From the NCBI RefSeq assembly GCF_007833635.1, contig NZ_CP031125.1:1116001-1180000 (forward strand): DNA of 64,000 bases. The letters are read 5' to 3'. The translations under genes and the position numbers were made by a program. The notes beneath the pieces were generated by a model. The model had not been told where the DNA came from. It saw only the letters and a list, made by a program, of their open reading frames with translations, and did not search any database. Numbering within the stretch: the first letter of the stretch is position 1; every line of letters begins with the position of its first letter. The DNA comes from Candidatus Pelagibacter sp. FZCC0015. Its GTDB lineage: Bacteria > Pseudomonadota > Alphaproteobacteria > Pelagibacterales > Pelagibacteraceae. Shown one piece after another: positions 28,430-38,056 of the stretch.

Positions 28430-28799
28430 GGAAGATAATTTCAATAAACACTTAGGTAACAAGCTTAAGTTAAGAAGATTAGCTTTAGGTTTAACACAGA
28501 CTAAAGTAGCAAAAGCAATCAATGTAACATTTCAACAAATTCAAAAATACGAAAAAGGAACAAACGGTGTAAGTTCGATAAGATTACTTCAACTTGCAAA
28601 TTATTTAAAAGTACCGATTAATTATTTCTTTGAAGATTTTTCAGAATATTTAGTGAATTTAGAAAAATCACAAGAAGGTCACATGAATGTTAATTATAAT
28701 TTTTTAGTAAAATTATATTCAGAGCTAAATGCTGATCAAAAATTAAAATTTAATAAATCTTTACAAATTTCAGGATCAGGAATTTCAAAAGCAGTTTAA
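28428..28799 (+). CDS. XRE-family transcriptional regulator (PraR-like)
   Basis: The 123-residue protein has a Cro/CI helix-turn-helix at about 10-65, with LGNKLKLRRLALGLTQTKVA and FQQIQKYEKGTNGVSS, closely resembling the small alphaproteobacterial XRE regulators typified by rhizobial PraR, including the VPINYFFEDF segment after the HTH. The C-terminal half (about 75-123) is a short variable helix region. It is monocistronic, follows aapP by 190 bp and precedes two tRNA genes on the other strand. The target genes are unknown. Confidence 0.85.
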   Translation: MEDNFNKHLGNKLKLRRLALGLTQTKVAKAINVTFQQIQKYEKGTNGVSSIRLLQLANYLKVPINYFFEDFSEYLVNLEKSQEGHMNVNYNFLVKLYSELNADQKLKFNKSLQISGSGISKAV

Positions 28800-28865
28800 T
28801 TAAATTTTTAATTAAGACCCTAGTTTTTTATTTAAGAGATATTCTTTTGTATAATTTTGATTTTT

Positions 28866-28941
28866 TGGCTCCTCGGGCAGGACTCGAACCTGCGACCAAT
28901 TGATTAACAGTCAACTGCTCTACCAACTGAGCTACCGAGGA
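28866..28941 (-). tRNA. tRNA-Asn (anticodon GTT)
   Basis: On the minus strand a 76-base cloverleaf starts TCCTCGG and ends CCGAGGA-G-CCA. The anticodon arm is TTGACTGTTAATCAA with GTT, and the T-loop is GGTTCGAGTCC. CCA is encoded. A spurious reading frame runs through it and the neighbouring tRNA. Confidence 0.97.
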
Positions 28942-28991
28942 ATGTAAAAAAGCCAACTTACTTTTTTTTGTAATTAAAACAAGATTTTTTT

Positions 28992-29065
28992 TGGAGGCAA
29001 CGCCCGGAATCGAACCGGGATACAAGGATTTGCAATCCTCTGCGTAACCATTCCGCCACGTTGCC
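28992..29065 (-). tRNA. tRNA-Cys (anticodon GCA)
   Basis: On the minus strand a 74-base cloverleaf has acceptor GGCAACG paired with CGTTGCC, anticodon arm GGATTGCAAATCC (GCA) and T-arm CCCGGTTCGATTCCGGG, with encoded CCA. It lies 50 bp upstream of tRNA-Asn, and the two are probably co-transcribed. Confidence 0.97.
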
Positions 29066-29189
29066 ATCTTATTTTTAGCTAATAGCTACAGATGCCTTTT
29101 TATATTAAATTTTTTCTATTAGTCTATTAAATAACGATCCAAATTGATTATTGTTAATTTAGATTATTAAATTATAAACTTTAACATCA

Positions 29190-31817
29190 ATGAGTAGCGA
29201 TAAATATATACATTCTGATGTAGAAAATAGAATTTATTCTTATTGGGAAAAAAATGGTCTTTTTAAACCTAAAGAAAATTCAAAAAAATTCTCAATTGTA
29301 ATTCCACCACCAAATGTGACTGGTAGTTTGCATATGGGACATGCGCTTAACAATTCTATTCAAGATTTATTAGTTCGTTATCATAGGATGAATAATTTTG
29401 AAACTTTATGGCAACCAGGTACAGACCATGCAGGTATTGCTACACAAGCATTAGTAGAGAAAAAATTGACCTCTGAAAAAATTGATAAAAATGAAATTGG
29501 TAGAGAAAAATTCATCGAAAAAGTTTGGGAATGGAAAGAGCAATATGGAGACATAATAATTAACCAATTAAAAAAACTTGGTTGCTCTTGTGATTGGTCA
29601 AGAAATGCCTTCACCATGGATGAGAATTTATCTAAATCAGTAATTAAGGTTTTTGTAGACCTTTATAATAAAGGTCTAATCTATAAAGATAAGAAATTAG
29701 TTAACTGGGATACAGTTTTAAAAACAGCTATTTCAGACCTAGAAGTAGATCAAAGAGAGGTAAATTCTAAAATTTATTACATCAGATATCCAATAGATGG
29801 GACTGAAGAATTTATTACAATTGCAACAACAAGACCCGAAACAATGCTTGGTGATACAGCTATAGCAGTAAATCCAAGAGATGAACGATTTAAATCCTTT
29901 GTTGGAAAAACAGTTACCATTCCAATTGTTGGAAGAAAAATAAAAATCATTGAAGATGATTACGCAGATCCTGAGCAAGGAACAGGAGCATTAAAAATAA
30001 CTCCTGCACATGATTTTAATGACTATGATGTTGGTCAAAGAAACAATCTTGAAATAATTAATATTTTTACAGAAGCAGGTAAAATAAATGAAAACGCTCC
30101 TCAACATTTTATAGGTCTTGATAGATTTGAAGCTAGAAAAAGAATTTTAAAAGAACTTAAAGAAAAAGAATTTTTTGTAAAAGAAGAAAATATTAAAAAC
30201 AAAGTTCCTTATGGAGATAGATCTAATTCAATAATTGAACCTTTCTTAACAGAACAATGGTTTGCTGATGCTGGTAAATTATCTGTTAAAGCTAAGGAAG
30301 TAGTTAATTCAAAGAAAACAAATTTCTTTCCTGAGAATTGGTCAAAAACTTATTTCCAATGGATGAATAATATTGAACCATGGTGTATTTCAAGACAGCT
30401 TTGGTGGGGCCATCAAATACCTGCTTGGTATGGTCCTGATGAAAAAATTTTTGTTGCTGAAAATGAAGATGATGCAAAACAACAAGCTAAAAAACATTAT
30501 GGTAAAGATGTTGAATTAAATCGTGATCCAGATGTTTTAGATACTTGGTTCTCATCTGGCTTATGGCCTTTTGCAACACTTGGTTGGCCGGATGATAATA
30601 AATATGTCGATAAATTTTACCCAACGTCAGTATTGGTTACAGGTTTTGACATTATATTTTTCTGGGTAGCTAGAATGATTATGTTTGGTACTGAGTTTTT
30701 AAATAAAGAACCATTTAAAGATATTTACGTTCATGCATTGGTTAGAGATGAGAAGGGACAAAAGATGTCTAAGTCTAAAGGTAATGTAATTGATCCTTTA
30801 GATTTAATTGAAAAATATAGTGCAGATGCACTTAGATTTACTTTGTTATCTATGGCCTCACCAGGTACAGACGTTAAGCTCTCTGAGGATAGGGTTAAAG
30901 GTTATAGAAATTTTTTAAATAAATTATGGAATGCAAATAATTTTTTAATCACTAATGAATGTGATTTTAAAGATATAGATAAAGTTCCTAGTTTGAATGT
31001 AAATATTAACAAATGGATTTATTCAGAACTTGTTGAAACTAAAAATAAGATAGAAAAAAACCTTGAGGATTACAGATTTGATGAAGCAGCTAAAAACGCT
31101 TATCAATTTGCATGGCATTCGTATTGTGATTGGTATTTAGAACTATCTAAAACAATACTATTTTCAGAAGATGAAAAAGCTAAAGCAGAGGTTAAAAAAG
31201 TATCATCTTTTGTATTTAAACAAATTTTGATTTTGCTACATCCTTTTATTCCGTTTGTTACTGAAGAAATTTGGCTCAAAAACAAATTTGATAATGATGG
31301 TAGCGATTATTTAATGCTTAAAAACTGGTTATCTGGTGAAATAAACAAGGATAGTAGCACCGAACAAGTTGAAAATATCATCAACATTATTTCAGAGATT
31401 AGATCATTTAAAAACGAGTTAAATGTAAGTCCAGGCTCATTTATTGATGTATCAATAAGCAATATTAATAAAAATCAAAAAGACTTTATTAATACAAATG
31501 AAATTATTCTAAAAAAACTAGGAAGAATAAATAGTATATTAGATAAGGATTTAGATAAACCAGCTGCGACAATGGTTGTTTCTGGTGATTTGTTTAAGAT
31601 TTATTTTGATAAAGACGTTGATTTAAAATTAATAAAAGAAAATTTAACAAATAAACAAAGTAGATTAGAGCAAGAGATGAATAAAATATCTCAAAGATTA
31701 GAGAATAAAAGTTTTGTAGACCGTGCTCCAAAAGAGATTGTTGAACAAGAAAAAAATAATTATAATAATTTAAAGAATGATATTGAGAAAATATCAGTAA
31801 CAATAAAGGGTATATAA
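29190..31817 (+). CDS. valS: Valyl-tRNA synthetase
   Basis: This class I synthetase of 875 residues shows [16 protein letters not shown] (HIGH motif), the CP1 editing domain ([15 protein letters not shown]), [27 protein letters not shown] (KMSKS) and a C-terminal coiled-coil arm (from about 810). Length is in the compact alphaproteobacterial range. No T-box or other leader element is seen in the 124 bp between tRNA-Cys and the start. It overlaps the ilvD start by one base, coupling valine charging with a valine-biosynthesis gene. Confidence 0.97.
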   Translation: MSSDKYIHSDVENRIYSYWEKNGLFKPKENSKKFSIVIPPPNVTGSLHMGHALNNSIQDLLVRYHRMNNFETLWQPGTDHAGIATQALVEKKLTSEKIDKNEIGREKFIEKVWEWKEQYGDIIINQLKKLGCSCDWSRNAFTMDENLSKSVIKVFVDLYNKGLIYKDKKLVNWDTVLKTAISDLEVDQREVNSKIYYIRYPIDGTEEFITIATTRPETMLGDTAIAVNPRDERFKSFVGKTVTIPIVGRKIKIIEDDYADPEQGTGALKITPAHDFNDYDVGQRNNLEIINIFTEAGKINENAPQHFIGLDRFEARKRILKELKEKEFFVKEENIKNKVPYGDRSNSIIEPFLTEQWFADAGKLSVKAKEVVNSKKTNFFPENWSKTYFQWMNNIEPWCISRQLWWGHQIPAWYGPDEKIFVAENEDDAKQQAKKHYGKDVELNRDPDVLDTWFSSGLWPFATLGWPDDNKYVDKFYPTSVLVTGFDIIFFWVARMIMFGTEFLNKEPFKDIYVHALVRDEKGQKMSKSKGNVIDPLDLIEKYSADALRFTLLSMASPGTDVKLSEDRVKGYRNFLNKLWNANNFLITNECDFKDIDKVPSLNVNINKWIYSELVETKNKIEKNLEDYRFDEAAKNAYQFAWHSYCDWYLELSKTILFSEDEKAKAEVKKVSSFVFKQILILLHPFIPFVTEEIWLKNKFDNDGSDYLMLKNWLSGEINKDSSTEQVENIINIISEIRSFKNELNVSPGSFIDVSISNINKNQKDFINTNEIILKKLGRINSILDKDLDKPAATMVVSGDLFKIYFDKDVDLKLIKENLTNKQSRLEQEMNKISQRLENKSFVDRAPKEIVEQEKNNYNNLKNDIEKISVTIKGI

Positions 31818-33535
31818 TGGCTAAATTCAATAAAAAGAAACTTCCAAGTAGACATACATCATTAGGGGCAGATAGAGCTCCACATAGATCGTTTTATTAT
31901 GCTATGGGAGAAACTGAGAAAGATGTAGCAAAACCCTTTGTTGGCGTCGTTTCCACATGGAATGAGGCAGCTCCTTGTAATATTGCCCTAATGAGACAAG
32001 CTCAGTCAGTTAAAAAAGGAGTTAGAGCTAATGGTGGAACTCCAAGAGAATTTTGTACAATCACTGTAACAGATGGTATCGCAATGGGTCATGAAGGAAT
32101 GAAATCTTCATTGATATCTAGAGAAGTAATCGCTGACTCAGCTGAACTTACAGTAAGAGGTCATTGTTATGATGCATTAGTAGGTATTGCTGGATGTGAT
32201 AAATCCTTACCAGGTCTAATGATGTCTATGGTTAGGTTAAATGTACCAAGTGTATTTATATATGGTGGATCAATTCTTCCAGGTAGATACAAAGGAAAAG
32301 ACGTAACAGTGGTAGATGTATTTGAAGCAGTTGGAAAACATTCATCTGGTCAAATGTCAGCTGCAGAACTTAGAAAATTAGAATTAGTTGCTTGTCCAAG
32401 TTCAGGTGCTTGTGGTGGACAATTTACTGCAAACACAATGGCATGTGTATCTGAAGCTATAGGACTAGCTTTACCTTATTCAGCCGGAACACCAGCTCCA
32501 TATGAAGAAAGAGATAAATACGCAAAAGCTAGTGGTAAAATGGTTATGAACCTTTTGAAAAAAGGAATTAAACCAAGAGACATTGTAACTAAAAAAGCTT
32601 TAGAAAATGCTGCAACAGTTGTTGCTGCAACTGGTGGTTCTACAAATGCAGGATTACATTTACCAGCAATTGCAAATGAAGCAGGAATTAAATTTGATTT
32701 AATGGATGTAGCTAAAATATTTAAAAGAACACCTTATCTTGCAGATTTAAAACCTGGTGGAAAATATGTTGCAAAAGATATGTGGTTAGCAGGCGGTGTT
32801 CCAATGTTATTAAAAACTTTATATGAAGGTGGATACATTCATGGTGATTGCATGACGGTTACAGGAAAAACTATGAAAGAAAATTTAAAAGGAATTAAAT
32901 TTAATCCAAAACAAAAAGTAATGAGATCTTATAAAAATCCATTATCACCAACAGGAGGGGTTGTTGGATTAAAAGGAAATTTAGCACCTGAAGGTGCAAT
33001 CGTTAAAGTTGCCGGACTTAAAAAATTACAATTTACTGGAAAAGCAAGATGCTTTGATAATGAAGAAAGTGCAATGAAAGCTGTTCAAAGCAGAAAGTAT
33101 AATGATGGTGATGTAATTATAATAAGATACGAAGGACCCGTTGGAGGTCCTGGTATGAGAGAAATGTTATCTACAACAGGTGCAATCTACGGACAGGGAA
33201 AAGGTGAGAAAGTTGCCCTTATTACTGATGGTAGGTTCTCTGGGGCTACAAGAGGCTTTTGTGTGGGTCACGTGGGCCCTGAGGCCGCTCTAGGGGGTCC
33301 TATAGGCCTTTTACGTACAGGAGACATCATTGATATCGATGCCAAAAAAGGAACAATCAATGTAAGGCTTTCTAAAAAAGAAATGGCTGCAAGAAAAAGA
33401 AAATGGAAAGCTAGAAAATCAGATTTTGGATCTGGTACTTTATGGAAATACGCACAAACAGTTGGACCTGCGTATTTAGGCGCGCCAACACATCCAGGTA
33501 AGAAAAAAGAAGTTAAGGATTATTCAGAGATTTAA
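31817..33535 (+). CDS. ilvD: Dihydroxy-acid dehydratase
   Basis: IlvD dehydrates dihydroxy-isovalerate and -methylvalerate in branched-chain amino acid synthesis. The 572-residue protein carries the Fe-S cysteines in [16 protein letters not shown] and SSGACGGQF, and the C-terminal [21 protein letters not shown]. The segment 33241-33300 is strikingly G+C-rich (39 of 60 bases) for this genome, although the protein motif there is the normal conserved one. It follows valS and overlaps manC by one base. Confidence 0.93.
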   Translation: MAKFNKKKLPSRHTSLGADRAPHRSFYYAMGETEKDVAKPFVGVVSTWNEAAPCNIALMRQAQSVKKGVRANGGTPREFCTITVTDGIAMGHEGMKSSLISREVIADSAELTVRGHCYDALVGIAGCDKSLPGLMMSMVRLNVPSVFIYGGSILPGRYKGKDVTVVDVFEAVGKHSSGQMSAAELRKLELVACPSSGACGGQFTANTMACVSEAIGLALPYSAGTPAPYEERDKYAKASGKMVMNLLKKGIKPRDIVTKKALENAATVVAATGGSTNAGLHLPAIANEAGIKFDLMDVAKIFKRTPYLADLKPGGKYVAKDMWLAGGVPMLLKTLYEGGYIHGDCMTVTGKTMKENLKGIKFNPKQKVMRSYKNPLSPTGGVVGLKGNLAPEGAIVKVAGLKKLQFTGKARCFDNEESAMKAVQSRKYNDGDVIIIRYEGPVGGPGMREMLSTTGAIYGQGKGEKVALITDGRFSGATRGFCVGHVGPEAALGGPIGLLRTGDIIDIDAKKGTINVRLSKKEMAARKRKWKARKSDFGSGTLWKYAQTVGPAYLGAPTHPGKKKEVKDYSEI

Positions 33536-34740
33536 TGAAAATTCGTCCAGTTATTTTATGTGGAGGCGCTGGAACTCGACTTTGGCTAAATTCTAAAAAT
33601 CATCAAGCAAAACAATTTATTGATTTTGGTAATTGGACTTTACTTGGAAAAACACTTGAGAGGACAAAAGTATCAATTTACGACTCTCCAATTATTAGCA
33701 CAAATAAGAAATACTTAAGCAAAGTAAAACAGCATTTAAGAAAAAACAAAATAAGCAAATATAAAATAGTTGTAGAGCCAGCAAAAAGAAACACAGCACC
33801 AGCTATATTAAGTACTGCTTTAATTAAAGATATTCCAGACAATCAACCTTTAATGTTTTTTACAGCGGATCATTTGATTGAAAAAATGAGTATTTTTAAT
33901 AAGGCGATAAATAAAAATAAATCAAATCTAAATGAAGAAAATATATTTGTTTTTGGAATTAAACCTAAATCTCCAACTAGTGATTATGGTTATTTTTTAA
34001 CTAAAAAAATTAAAGGTAATATCAATAAAGTAACTAGATTTATTGAAAAACCAAAAGAAGCTAAAGCAAAACAAATTATAAAGAAAAAAGGTTATTGGAA
34101 TTCAGGAATGTTTTATCTTCGAAAAGATTCCATTATTAATAACTTTAAAAAATATCAGCCTAAAACTTATAGAAATTGTTTAAATGCAGTTAATAAAGCA
34201 AAATATAAAGCTAATACTTATTACTTAAATAAAGCTTCATTTATAAAAGCGACCGCTAAATCTTTTGATTATGCAATTTTAGAAAAAACCAAACAAATTA
34301 ACGCTATCAAATTAGACATTCCTTGGTCAGATCTTGGTAGTTGGAAAGAAATTTTGAAGATGTATGACAAAAATAAAAACAAATATATTAAGAAAAAAAA
34401 TGTGTATTACCGTCCATGGGGTAGATACACGAATTTATTTGAAGGAAAAGAGTTTTTAATTAAAGAGTTATATGTAAAACCAAAAGGCATTCTAAGTTTA
34501 CAAAAACACCATCATCGAGCTGAACATTGGTTAGTTACACAAGGTAATGCCAAAATAACACTTAATAAGGATATTATAATTAAGAAACCAGGTGAACATA
34601 TATTCATTCCATTAGAAGCAATCCATAGAGTTCAAAATCCAGGAAAAAAACCTGTTAAAATTGTTGAAGCTCAAGTTGGCTCAATCTTGAAGGAAAGTGA
34701 TATTGTTAGATATCAAGATGTTTATGGAAGAGTTCGTTAA
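33535..34740 (+). CDS. manC: Mannose-1-phosphate guanylyltransferase / phosphomannose isomerase family
   Basis: The 401-residue protein has an N-terminal sugar nucleotidyltransferase domain (CGGAGTRLW, the KQF motif, FTADHLIE, FIEKPKEAKA, YWNSGMF) and a C-terminal type II cupin isomerase domain (from about 305: KPKGILSLQKHHHRAEHW, IPLEAIHRVQNP). It would make GDP-mannose for surface glycans. It is shorter than the usual 460-480 residues, mainly in the linker. It sits alone behind ilvD with no other sugar genes nearby. Whether both activities remain cannot be judged. Confidence 0.87.
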   Translation: MKIRPVILCGGAGTRLWLNSKNHQAKQFIDFGNWTLLGKTLERTKVSIYDSPIISTNKKYLSKVKQHLRKNKISKYKIVVEPAKRNTAPAILSTALIKDIPDNQPLMFFTADHLIEKMSIFNKAINKNKSNLNEENIFVFGIKPKSPTSDYGYFLTKKIKGNINKVTRFIEKPKEAKAKQIIKKKGYWNSGMFYLRKDSIINNFKKYQPKTYRNCLNAVNKAKYKANTYYLNKASFIKATAKSFDYAILEKTKQINAIKLDIPWSDLGSWKEILKMYDKNKNKYIKKKNVYYRPWGRYTNLFEGKEFLIKELYVKPKGILSLQKHHHRAEHWLVTQGNAKITLNKDIIIKKPGEHIFIPLEAIHRVQNPGKKPVKIVEAQVGSILKESDIVRYQDVYGRVR

Positions 34741-34867
34741 ATTAACTGAATTGTAATATTAGATAAATATTTTTGTAATTAAACTTATCTAAAGATTGCT
34801 TACAAAATTTATAGTTAAATAATAAATTATTCTTCTCGTATTCACTTTAAATTTTGTTAGTTAACAA

Positions 34868-34901
34868 CTTTCTCTCTTTTCATAATTGAGAAGAGAGAAA
34901 G
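34868..34901. repeat. 11-bp perfect inverted repeat between convergent genes
   Basis: CTTTCTCTCTT (34868-34878) and AAGAGAGAAAG (34891-34901) form a perfect stem around a 12-base loop between manC and the convergent small gene. There is no T-run on either side, so it is not a standard terminator, but it could be a Rho-assisted or mRNA 3'-end structure. Confidence 0.55.
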
Positions 34902-34914
34902 ACGAATTTAGATA

Positions 34915-35124
34915 TTAATTATTTACAGATGCTGAGCTTTCATTAGCTTGTTTCTTAGCTATTTTTTTTGCTCTTTTTTCAGCAGTTTTTTTTTCTAAAC
35001 TTGCAATTTTTATATTAATTTTAGATAATTTTTTTTCTTTTAAACTTATCTTATTTTTAAGTTTATCTATTGATTTGATAAATTTCTTTTTTCTTTTTTC
35101 ATTTTTCTTTAGCTTTTTACCCAT
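34915..35124 (-). CDS. Small lysine-rich coiled-coil protein, unknown function
   Basis: The 69-residue protein (MGKKLKKNEK...) is about one third lysine, with a long predicted coiled coil (KLKNKISLKEKKLSKINIKIASLEKK-type heptads, about 20-55) and a Ser/Ala/Asn tail. I start it at 35124, not at the upstream 35154, because a textbook ribosome binding site (GGAGG) lies 6 bp before this ATG. It has its own spacer on both sides and is convergent with manC. The positive charge suggests nucleic acid or ribosome binding, but no family is recognised. Confidence 0.65.
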   Translation of the reverse strand: MGKKLKKNEKRKKKFIKSIDKLKNKISLKEKKLSKINIKIASLEKKTAEKRAKKIAKKQANESSASVNN

Positions 35125-35213
35125 AACAACCTCCAATAGTAAATTTAAAAACAATTATATTTAAATTAAATATTTTAGTAAAATAATTTTTTGTTAAATT
35201 ATGTAATTTAAAA

Positions 35214-36098
35214 TTATAGTAAAAAATTTACTTTTTTATCTGAAAATTCAATATCAATCTGTTTATGACATCCAAAATTGTCCCCATCAATCTGAACGGG
35301 AATTTCAAAATTATTACCATCAATATGAATATTTTTTGAGTAAGTAGTGATAACAGATTTGTTTTTTGATAGATCTCCATAAATAATAATTAAAATTATA
35401 TAATATATTAGTTTTAATCTTGTTAAATCTTTGAACACGTAAGTTACCAATCTATCATCAAAAATATCTGATTTATTTATCTTATGATGACCAGCATAAT
35501 ACTTTGTATTAGATGACAATATCCAATCAGCCTGATGTTTTTGACCGTCAAAGAAAACATTAAGTTTATTATTATTCATAAATAAAAAATGTTGAAATCC
35601 TTTTAAACCAAAAATTATCTTTCCTAGTATTTTTTTTATACGCGTATCAATAGAGTGAACAATTTTAGCATCCCAACCAATACCAGCCATTAAAAAAAAA
35701 TAATTTTCATTTATTTTTATAAGATTAGATTGTTTATAATTATTTGATGTTAAAACACTGCAAACATCATTTACTTTTTTGGTTATTGATAACTCTGCTT
35801 GAAGTAAATTGGCAGTCCCAGCCGGTATATACCCAATTGCAAAATTTTCATTAAAATCAAAGTCATTTTTGATTAATTCATTGATAGCAAATGATACTGA
35901 TCCATCACCACCAGCAACTATCAATCTATCATAATTTTTATTTTTAAATTCAAGGAATATTTTTTTTGCCTCTTGTTCAGATTTAGTTTTGAAAAAATCA
36001 ACAGTATTATTGATCTTTAATTTTTCATAAATTTTATTTACTAATTTTACTTTTTTCCCTGATGATGAATTGAGATTATAAATTAAACAATAATGCAT
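35214..36098 (-). CDS. Diacylglycerol kinase-family lipid kinase (YegS/DgkB type)
   Basis: The 294-residue protein has the diacylglycerol kinase catalytic domain: NSSSGKK near the N-terminus, the nucleotide loop VAGGDGSVSFAINEL (61-75) and GYIPAGTANLLQAEL (89-103), followed by the C-terminal beta domain ending in QIDGDNFG-type sequence. Such enzymes phosphorylate diacylglycerol, ceramide or similar lipids at the membrane. It is divergent from plcP, whose product is diacylglycerol. A Pho-box-like repeat oriented toward this gene lies 67 bp upstream. The exact substrate is not determinable. Confidence 0.85.
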   Translation of the reverse strand: MHYCLIYNLNSSSGKKVKLVNKIYEKLKINNTVDFFKTKSEQEAKKIFLEFKNKNYDRLIVAGGDGSVSFAINELIKNDFDFNENFAIGYIPAGTANLLQAELSITKKVNDVCSVLTSNNYKQSNLIKINENYFFLMAGIGWDAKIVHSIDTRIKKILGKIIFGLKGFQHFLFMNNNKLNVFFDGQKHQADWILSSNTKYYAGHHKINKSDIFDDRLVTYVFKDLTRLKLIYYIILIIIYGDLSKNKSVITTYSKNIHIDGNNFEIPVQIDGDNFGCHKQIDIEFSDKKVNFLL

Positions 36099-36165
36099 AA
36101 TTTTTTCGTAATTAAATTTTAATAAATCCTTAACATTTCAATGAAATAAGAAATAGATGATTCGA

Positions 36166-36183
36166 GTTACAGTTGTGTTACAA
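36166..36183 (-). promoter_or_regulatory. PhoB box-like direct repeat upstream of the lipid kinase
   Basis: On the minus strand the sequence is TTGTAAC-ACAA-CTGTAAC, two 7-mers spaced 11 bp apart like a Pho box (consensus CTGTCAT/C repeats). Ten bases downstream lies TATTTC as a weak -10. The orientation points to the lipid kinase; the same site lies only 14 bp from the plcP start on the other side. Confidence 0.6.
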
Positions 36184-36197
36184 AAAAGGTTTTTTTA

Positions 36198-37004
36198 ATG
36201 GCCCCACTATTAAAATATAAGAGTATATTCATATCTGATGTACATCTTGGTACTAAAGGTTGTCAAGCAGGCAAGCTTCTAGAATTTTTCAAAAATTCAA
36301 GATCTGAAAATCTTTATTTGGTTGGAGACATAATCGATGTTTGGGCTATGCAAAAGAGTTTCTATTGGCCTCAAGAGCACAATGATGTCATTCAAAAAAT
36401 ATTAAGAAAAGCAAGGCACGGGACAAAAGTATTTTACATTATTGGTAATCATGACGAGGTGTTTAGAAAATTTATCCCAATGCATTTGGGTGATATTAAA
36501 ATTGTAAATAGAGTTATTCATGAAACACAGTTAGGAAAAAAATATCTAGTTGTTCATGGTGATGCTTGGGACGGAGTAATGAAACATGCAAAATGGCTAT
36601 CTAAATTAGGAGCTATTGCATATGAATTATTACTTAAAATTAATATTATTATAAATTTCTTTAGAAAGTTGAGAGGTAAAGACTATTGGTCTTTGGCAAA
36701 ATTTTTAAAATATAAGGTAAAAAATGCTGTCAAATATATAGGTGAATATGAAAACACACTTTCAAAATATGCAAAAAGAAAAAAATTTGATGGAATAATT
36801 TGTGGTCACATCCATCACGCTGAAAATTTAAATCTTGATGGTGTGAATTATTTAAATTGTGGTGATTGGGTTGAGTCTTGCACAGCCTTAACAGAAAAAT
36901 ACGATGGAACTTTTGAGATAATTTATTGGGATAAAAAAAGAAAAGAATATATTTCAGAAAATATTGATAAAGACAAGTTCACTTCTTTCAAAAAAGCATC
37001 CTAA
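36198..37004 (+). CDS. plcP: PlcP-type metallophosphoesterase (phospholipid remodelling)
   Basis: The 268-residue calcineurin-like phosphoesterase has all metal motifs: SDVHLG (13-18), GDIID (43-47), GNHDE (83-87), VVHGD (118-122) and CGHIHHAE. It belongs to the LpxH-like superfamily, but lpxI is already present for lipid A. The partner glycosyltransferase 3 bp downstream and the phosphate cluster point to PlcP, the phospholipase C that cleaves phospholipids to diacylglycerol under phosphate starvation, known from Rhizobium and SAR11. An LpxH-like activity is the alternative. Confidence 0.82.
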   Translation: MAPLLKYKSIFISDVHLGTKGCQAGKLLEFFKNSRSENLYLVGDIIDVWAMQKSFYWPQEHNDVIQKILRKARHGTKVFYIIGNHDEVFRKFIPMHLGDIKIVNRVIHETQLGKKYLVVHGDAWDGVMKHAKWLSKLGAIAYELLLKINIIINFFRKLRGKDYWSLAKFLKYKVKNAVKYIGEYENTLSKYAKRKKFDGIICGHIHHAENLNLDGVNYLNCGDWVESCTALTEKYDGTFEIIYWDKKRKEYISENIDKDKFTSFKKAS

Positions 37005-37007
37005 AAA

Positions 37008-38015
37008 ATGAAAATATTAATAGTTACTGATGCTTATTACCCGCAAGTTAATGGTGTAGTAAGAACTCTCCATCAAACAGGTGAAATACTTAAATCACAA
37101 GGTCACACTATTGAATATATTACACCTCAACAATTTCTGACTGTACCTATGCCCAAATATAATGAAATTAGATTATCTTTAAATGTTTGGCCTCGTGTAA
37201 GTAATTTAATCAATTCAATTAAACCTGATGCAATACACATTGCAACAGAAGGGCCTCTTGGTTTTATGGCAAGAAGACATTGTATTAAAAAAGGTTTAAA
37301 GTTTACAACAAGTTTTCATACAAGATTTGATAAATATATGAAACTTTATATGCCTATCATTCCAGCTAAATGGTCAGAAAAATTTTTATGCAATTTTCAT
37401 AATAAAGCTGAAAGAATTTTAGTGACAACAGAATCCATGCGTGAAGAGTTAATTGCATTAGGTGTTGATAACAATAAAATGGTTACATGGACCAGGGGAG
37501 GTAATCATGGCGCGTTTAAAAACCCCATTAAGAGAGACTTACCTTACAAAAGACCTATATGGATATATGTTGGTAGGATTGCAGTTGAAAAAAATATTAA
37601 AGCATTTTTAGATCTCGATCTTGAAGGTACTAAAGTTATTATTGGAAAAGGTCCAGATCTAAACAATTTGAAAAAAAAATTTCCAAACGATATTTTTTTA
37701 GGTGAAAAGACTAATGGAGAATTAGCATCTCATTTTGCATCATCAGACGTTTTTGTTTTCCCTAGTAAAACTGATACGTTTGGTATTGTTGTTTTGGAAT
37801 CATTAAATTGTGGTACACCAGTTGCAGCTTATCCAGTGCCAGGGCCTAAAGATATATTAGGTGGAACTAATATTGATACTTTAGATGATGATTTGAAGGC
37901 TTCTGCATTAAAAGCTTTGAAGGTAAGTCGCCAAGATTGTCTTGATTTTGCAAAAAAATATTCATGGGAAGAAACAGCAAAAATATTTTTTGAAAATATT
38001 TCACCTAATAATTAA
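37008..38015 (+). CDS. agt: Agt-type glycosyltransferase for glycolipid synthesis
   Basis: The 335-residue GT4-family enzyme starts with IVTDAYYPQVNGVVRTLHQTG and carries TSFHTRF, the acceptor/donor region YVGRIAVEKN, and the E-x7-E motif FGIVVLESLNCGTPVAAYP. This subtype (SqdX/Agt-like) glycosylates diacylglycerol. Directly behind plcP it would turn the diacylglycerol released from phospholipids into mono- or glucuronosyl-glycolipids, replacing phospholipids when phosphate is scarce. It is 3 bp from plcP, so coupled. Sugar specificity cannot be read from sequence here. Confidence 0.85.
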   Translation: MKILIVTDAYYPQVNGVVRTLHQTGEILKSQGHTIEYITPQQFLTVPMPKYNEIRLSLNVWPRVSNLINSIKPDAIHIATEGPLGFMARRHCIKKGLKFTTSFHTRFDKYMKLYMPIIPAKWSEKFLCNFHNKAERILVTTESMREELIALGVDNNKMVTWTRGGNHGAFKNPIKRDLPYKRPIWIYVGRIAVEKNIKAFLDLDLEGTKVIIGKGPDLNNLKKKFPNDIFLGEKTNGELASHFASSDVFVFPSKTDTFGIVVLESLNCGTPVAAYPVPGPKDILGGTNIDTLDDDLKASALKALKVSRQDCLDFAKKYSWEETAKIFFENISPNN

Positions 38016-38056
38016 TAATTAAAGACAATATTCATTACATTTGTTAAAACATATCC

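Noticed and set aside
28828..29067. Minus-strand reading frame of 79 codons
   Set aside because: It runs through both tRNA-Asn and tRNA-Cys, which are certain.
34868..34901. The inverted repeat as a bidirectional terminator
   Set aside because: Neither strand has a T-run after the stem, so I list it only as a repeat.
36198..37004. Calling the metallophosphoesterase LpxH
   Set aside because: LpxI for the same lipid A step is in this window, and the gene pairs with a diacylglycerol-type glycosyltransferase in a phosphate cluster, so PlcP is the better call.
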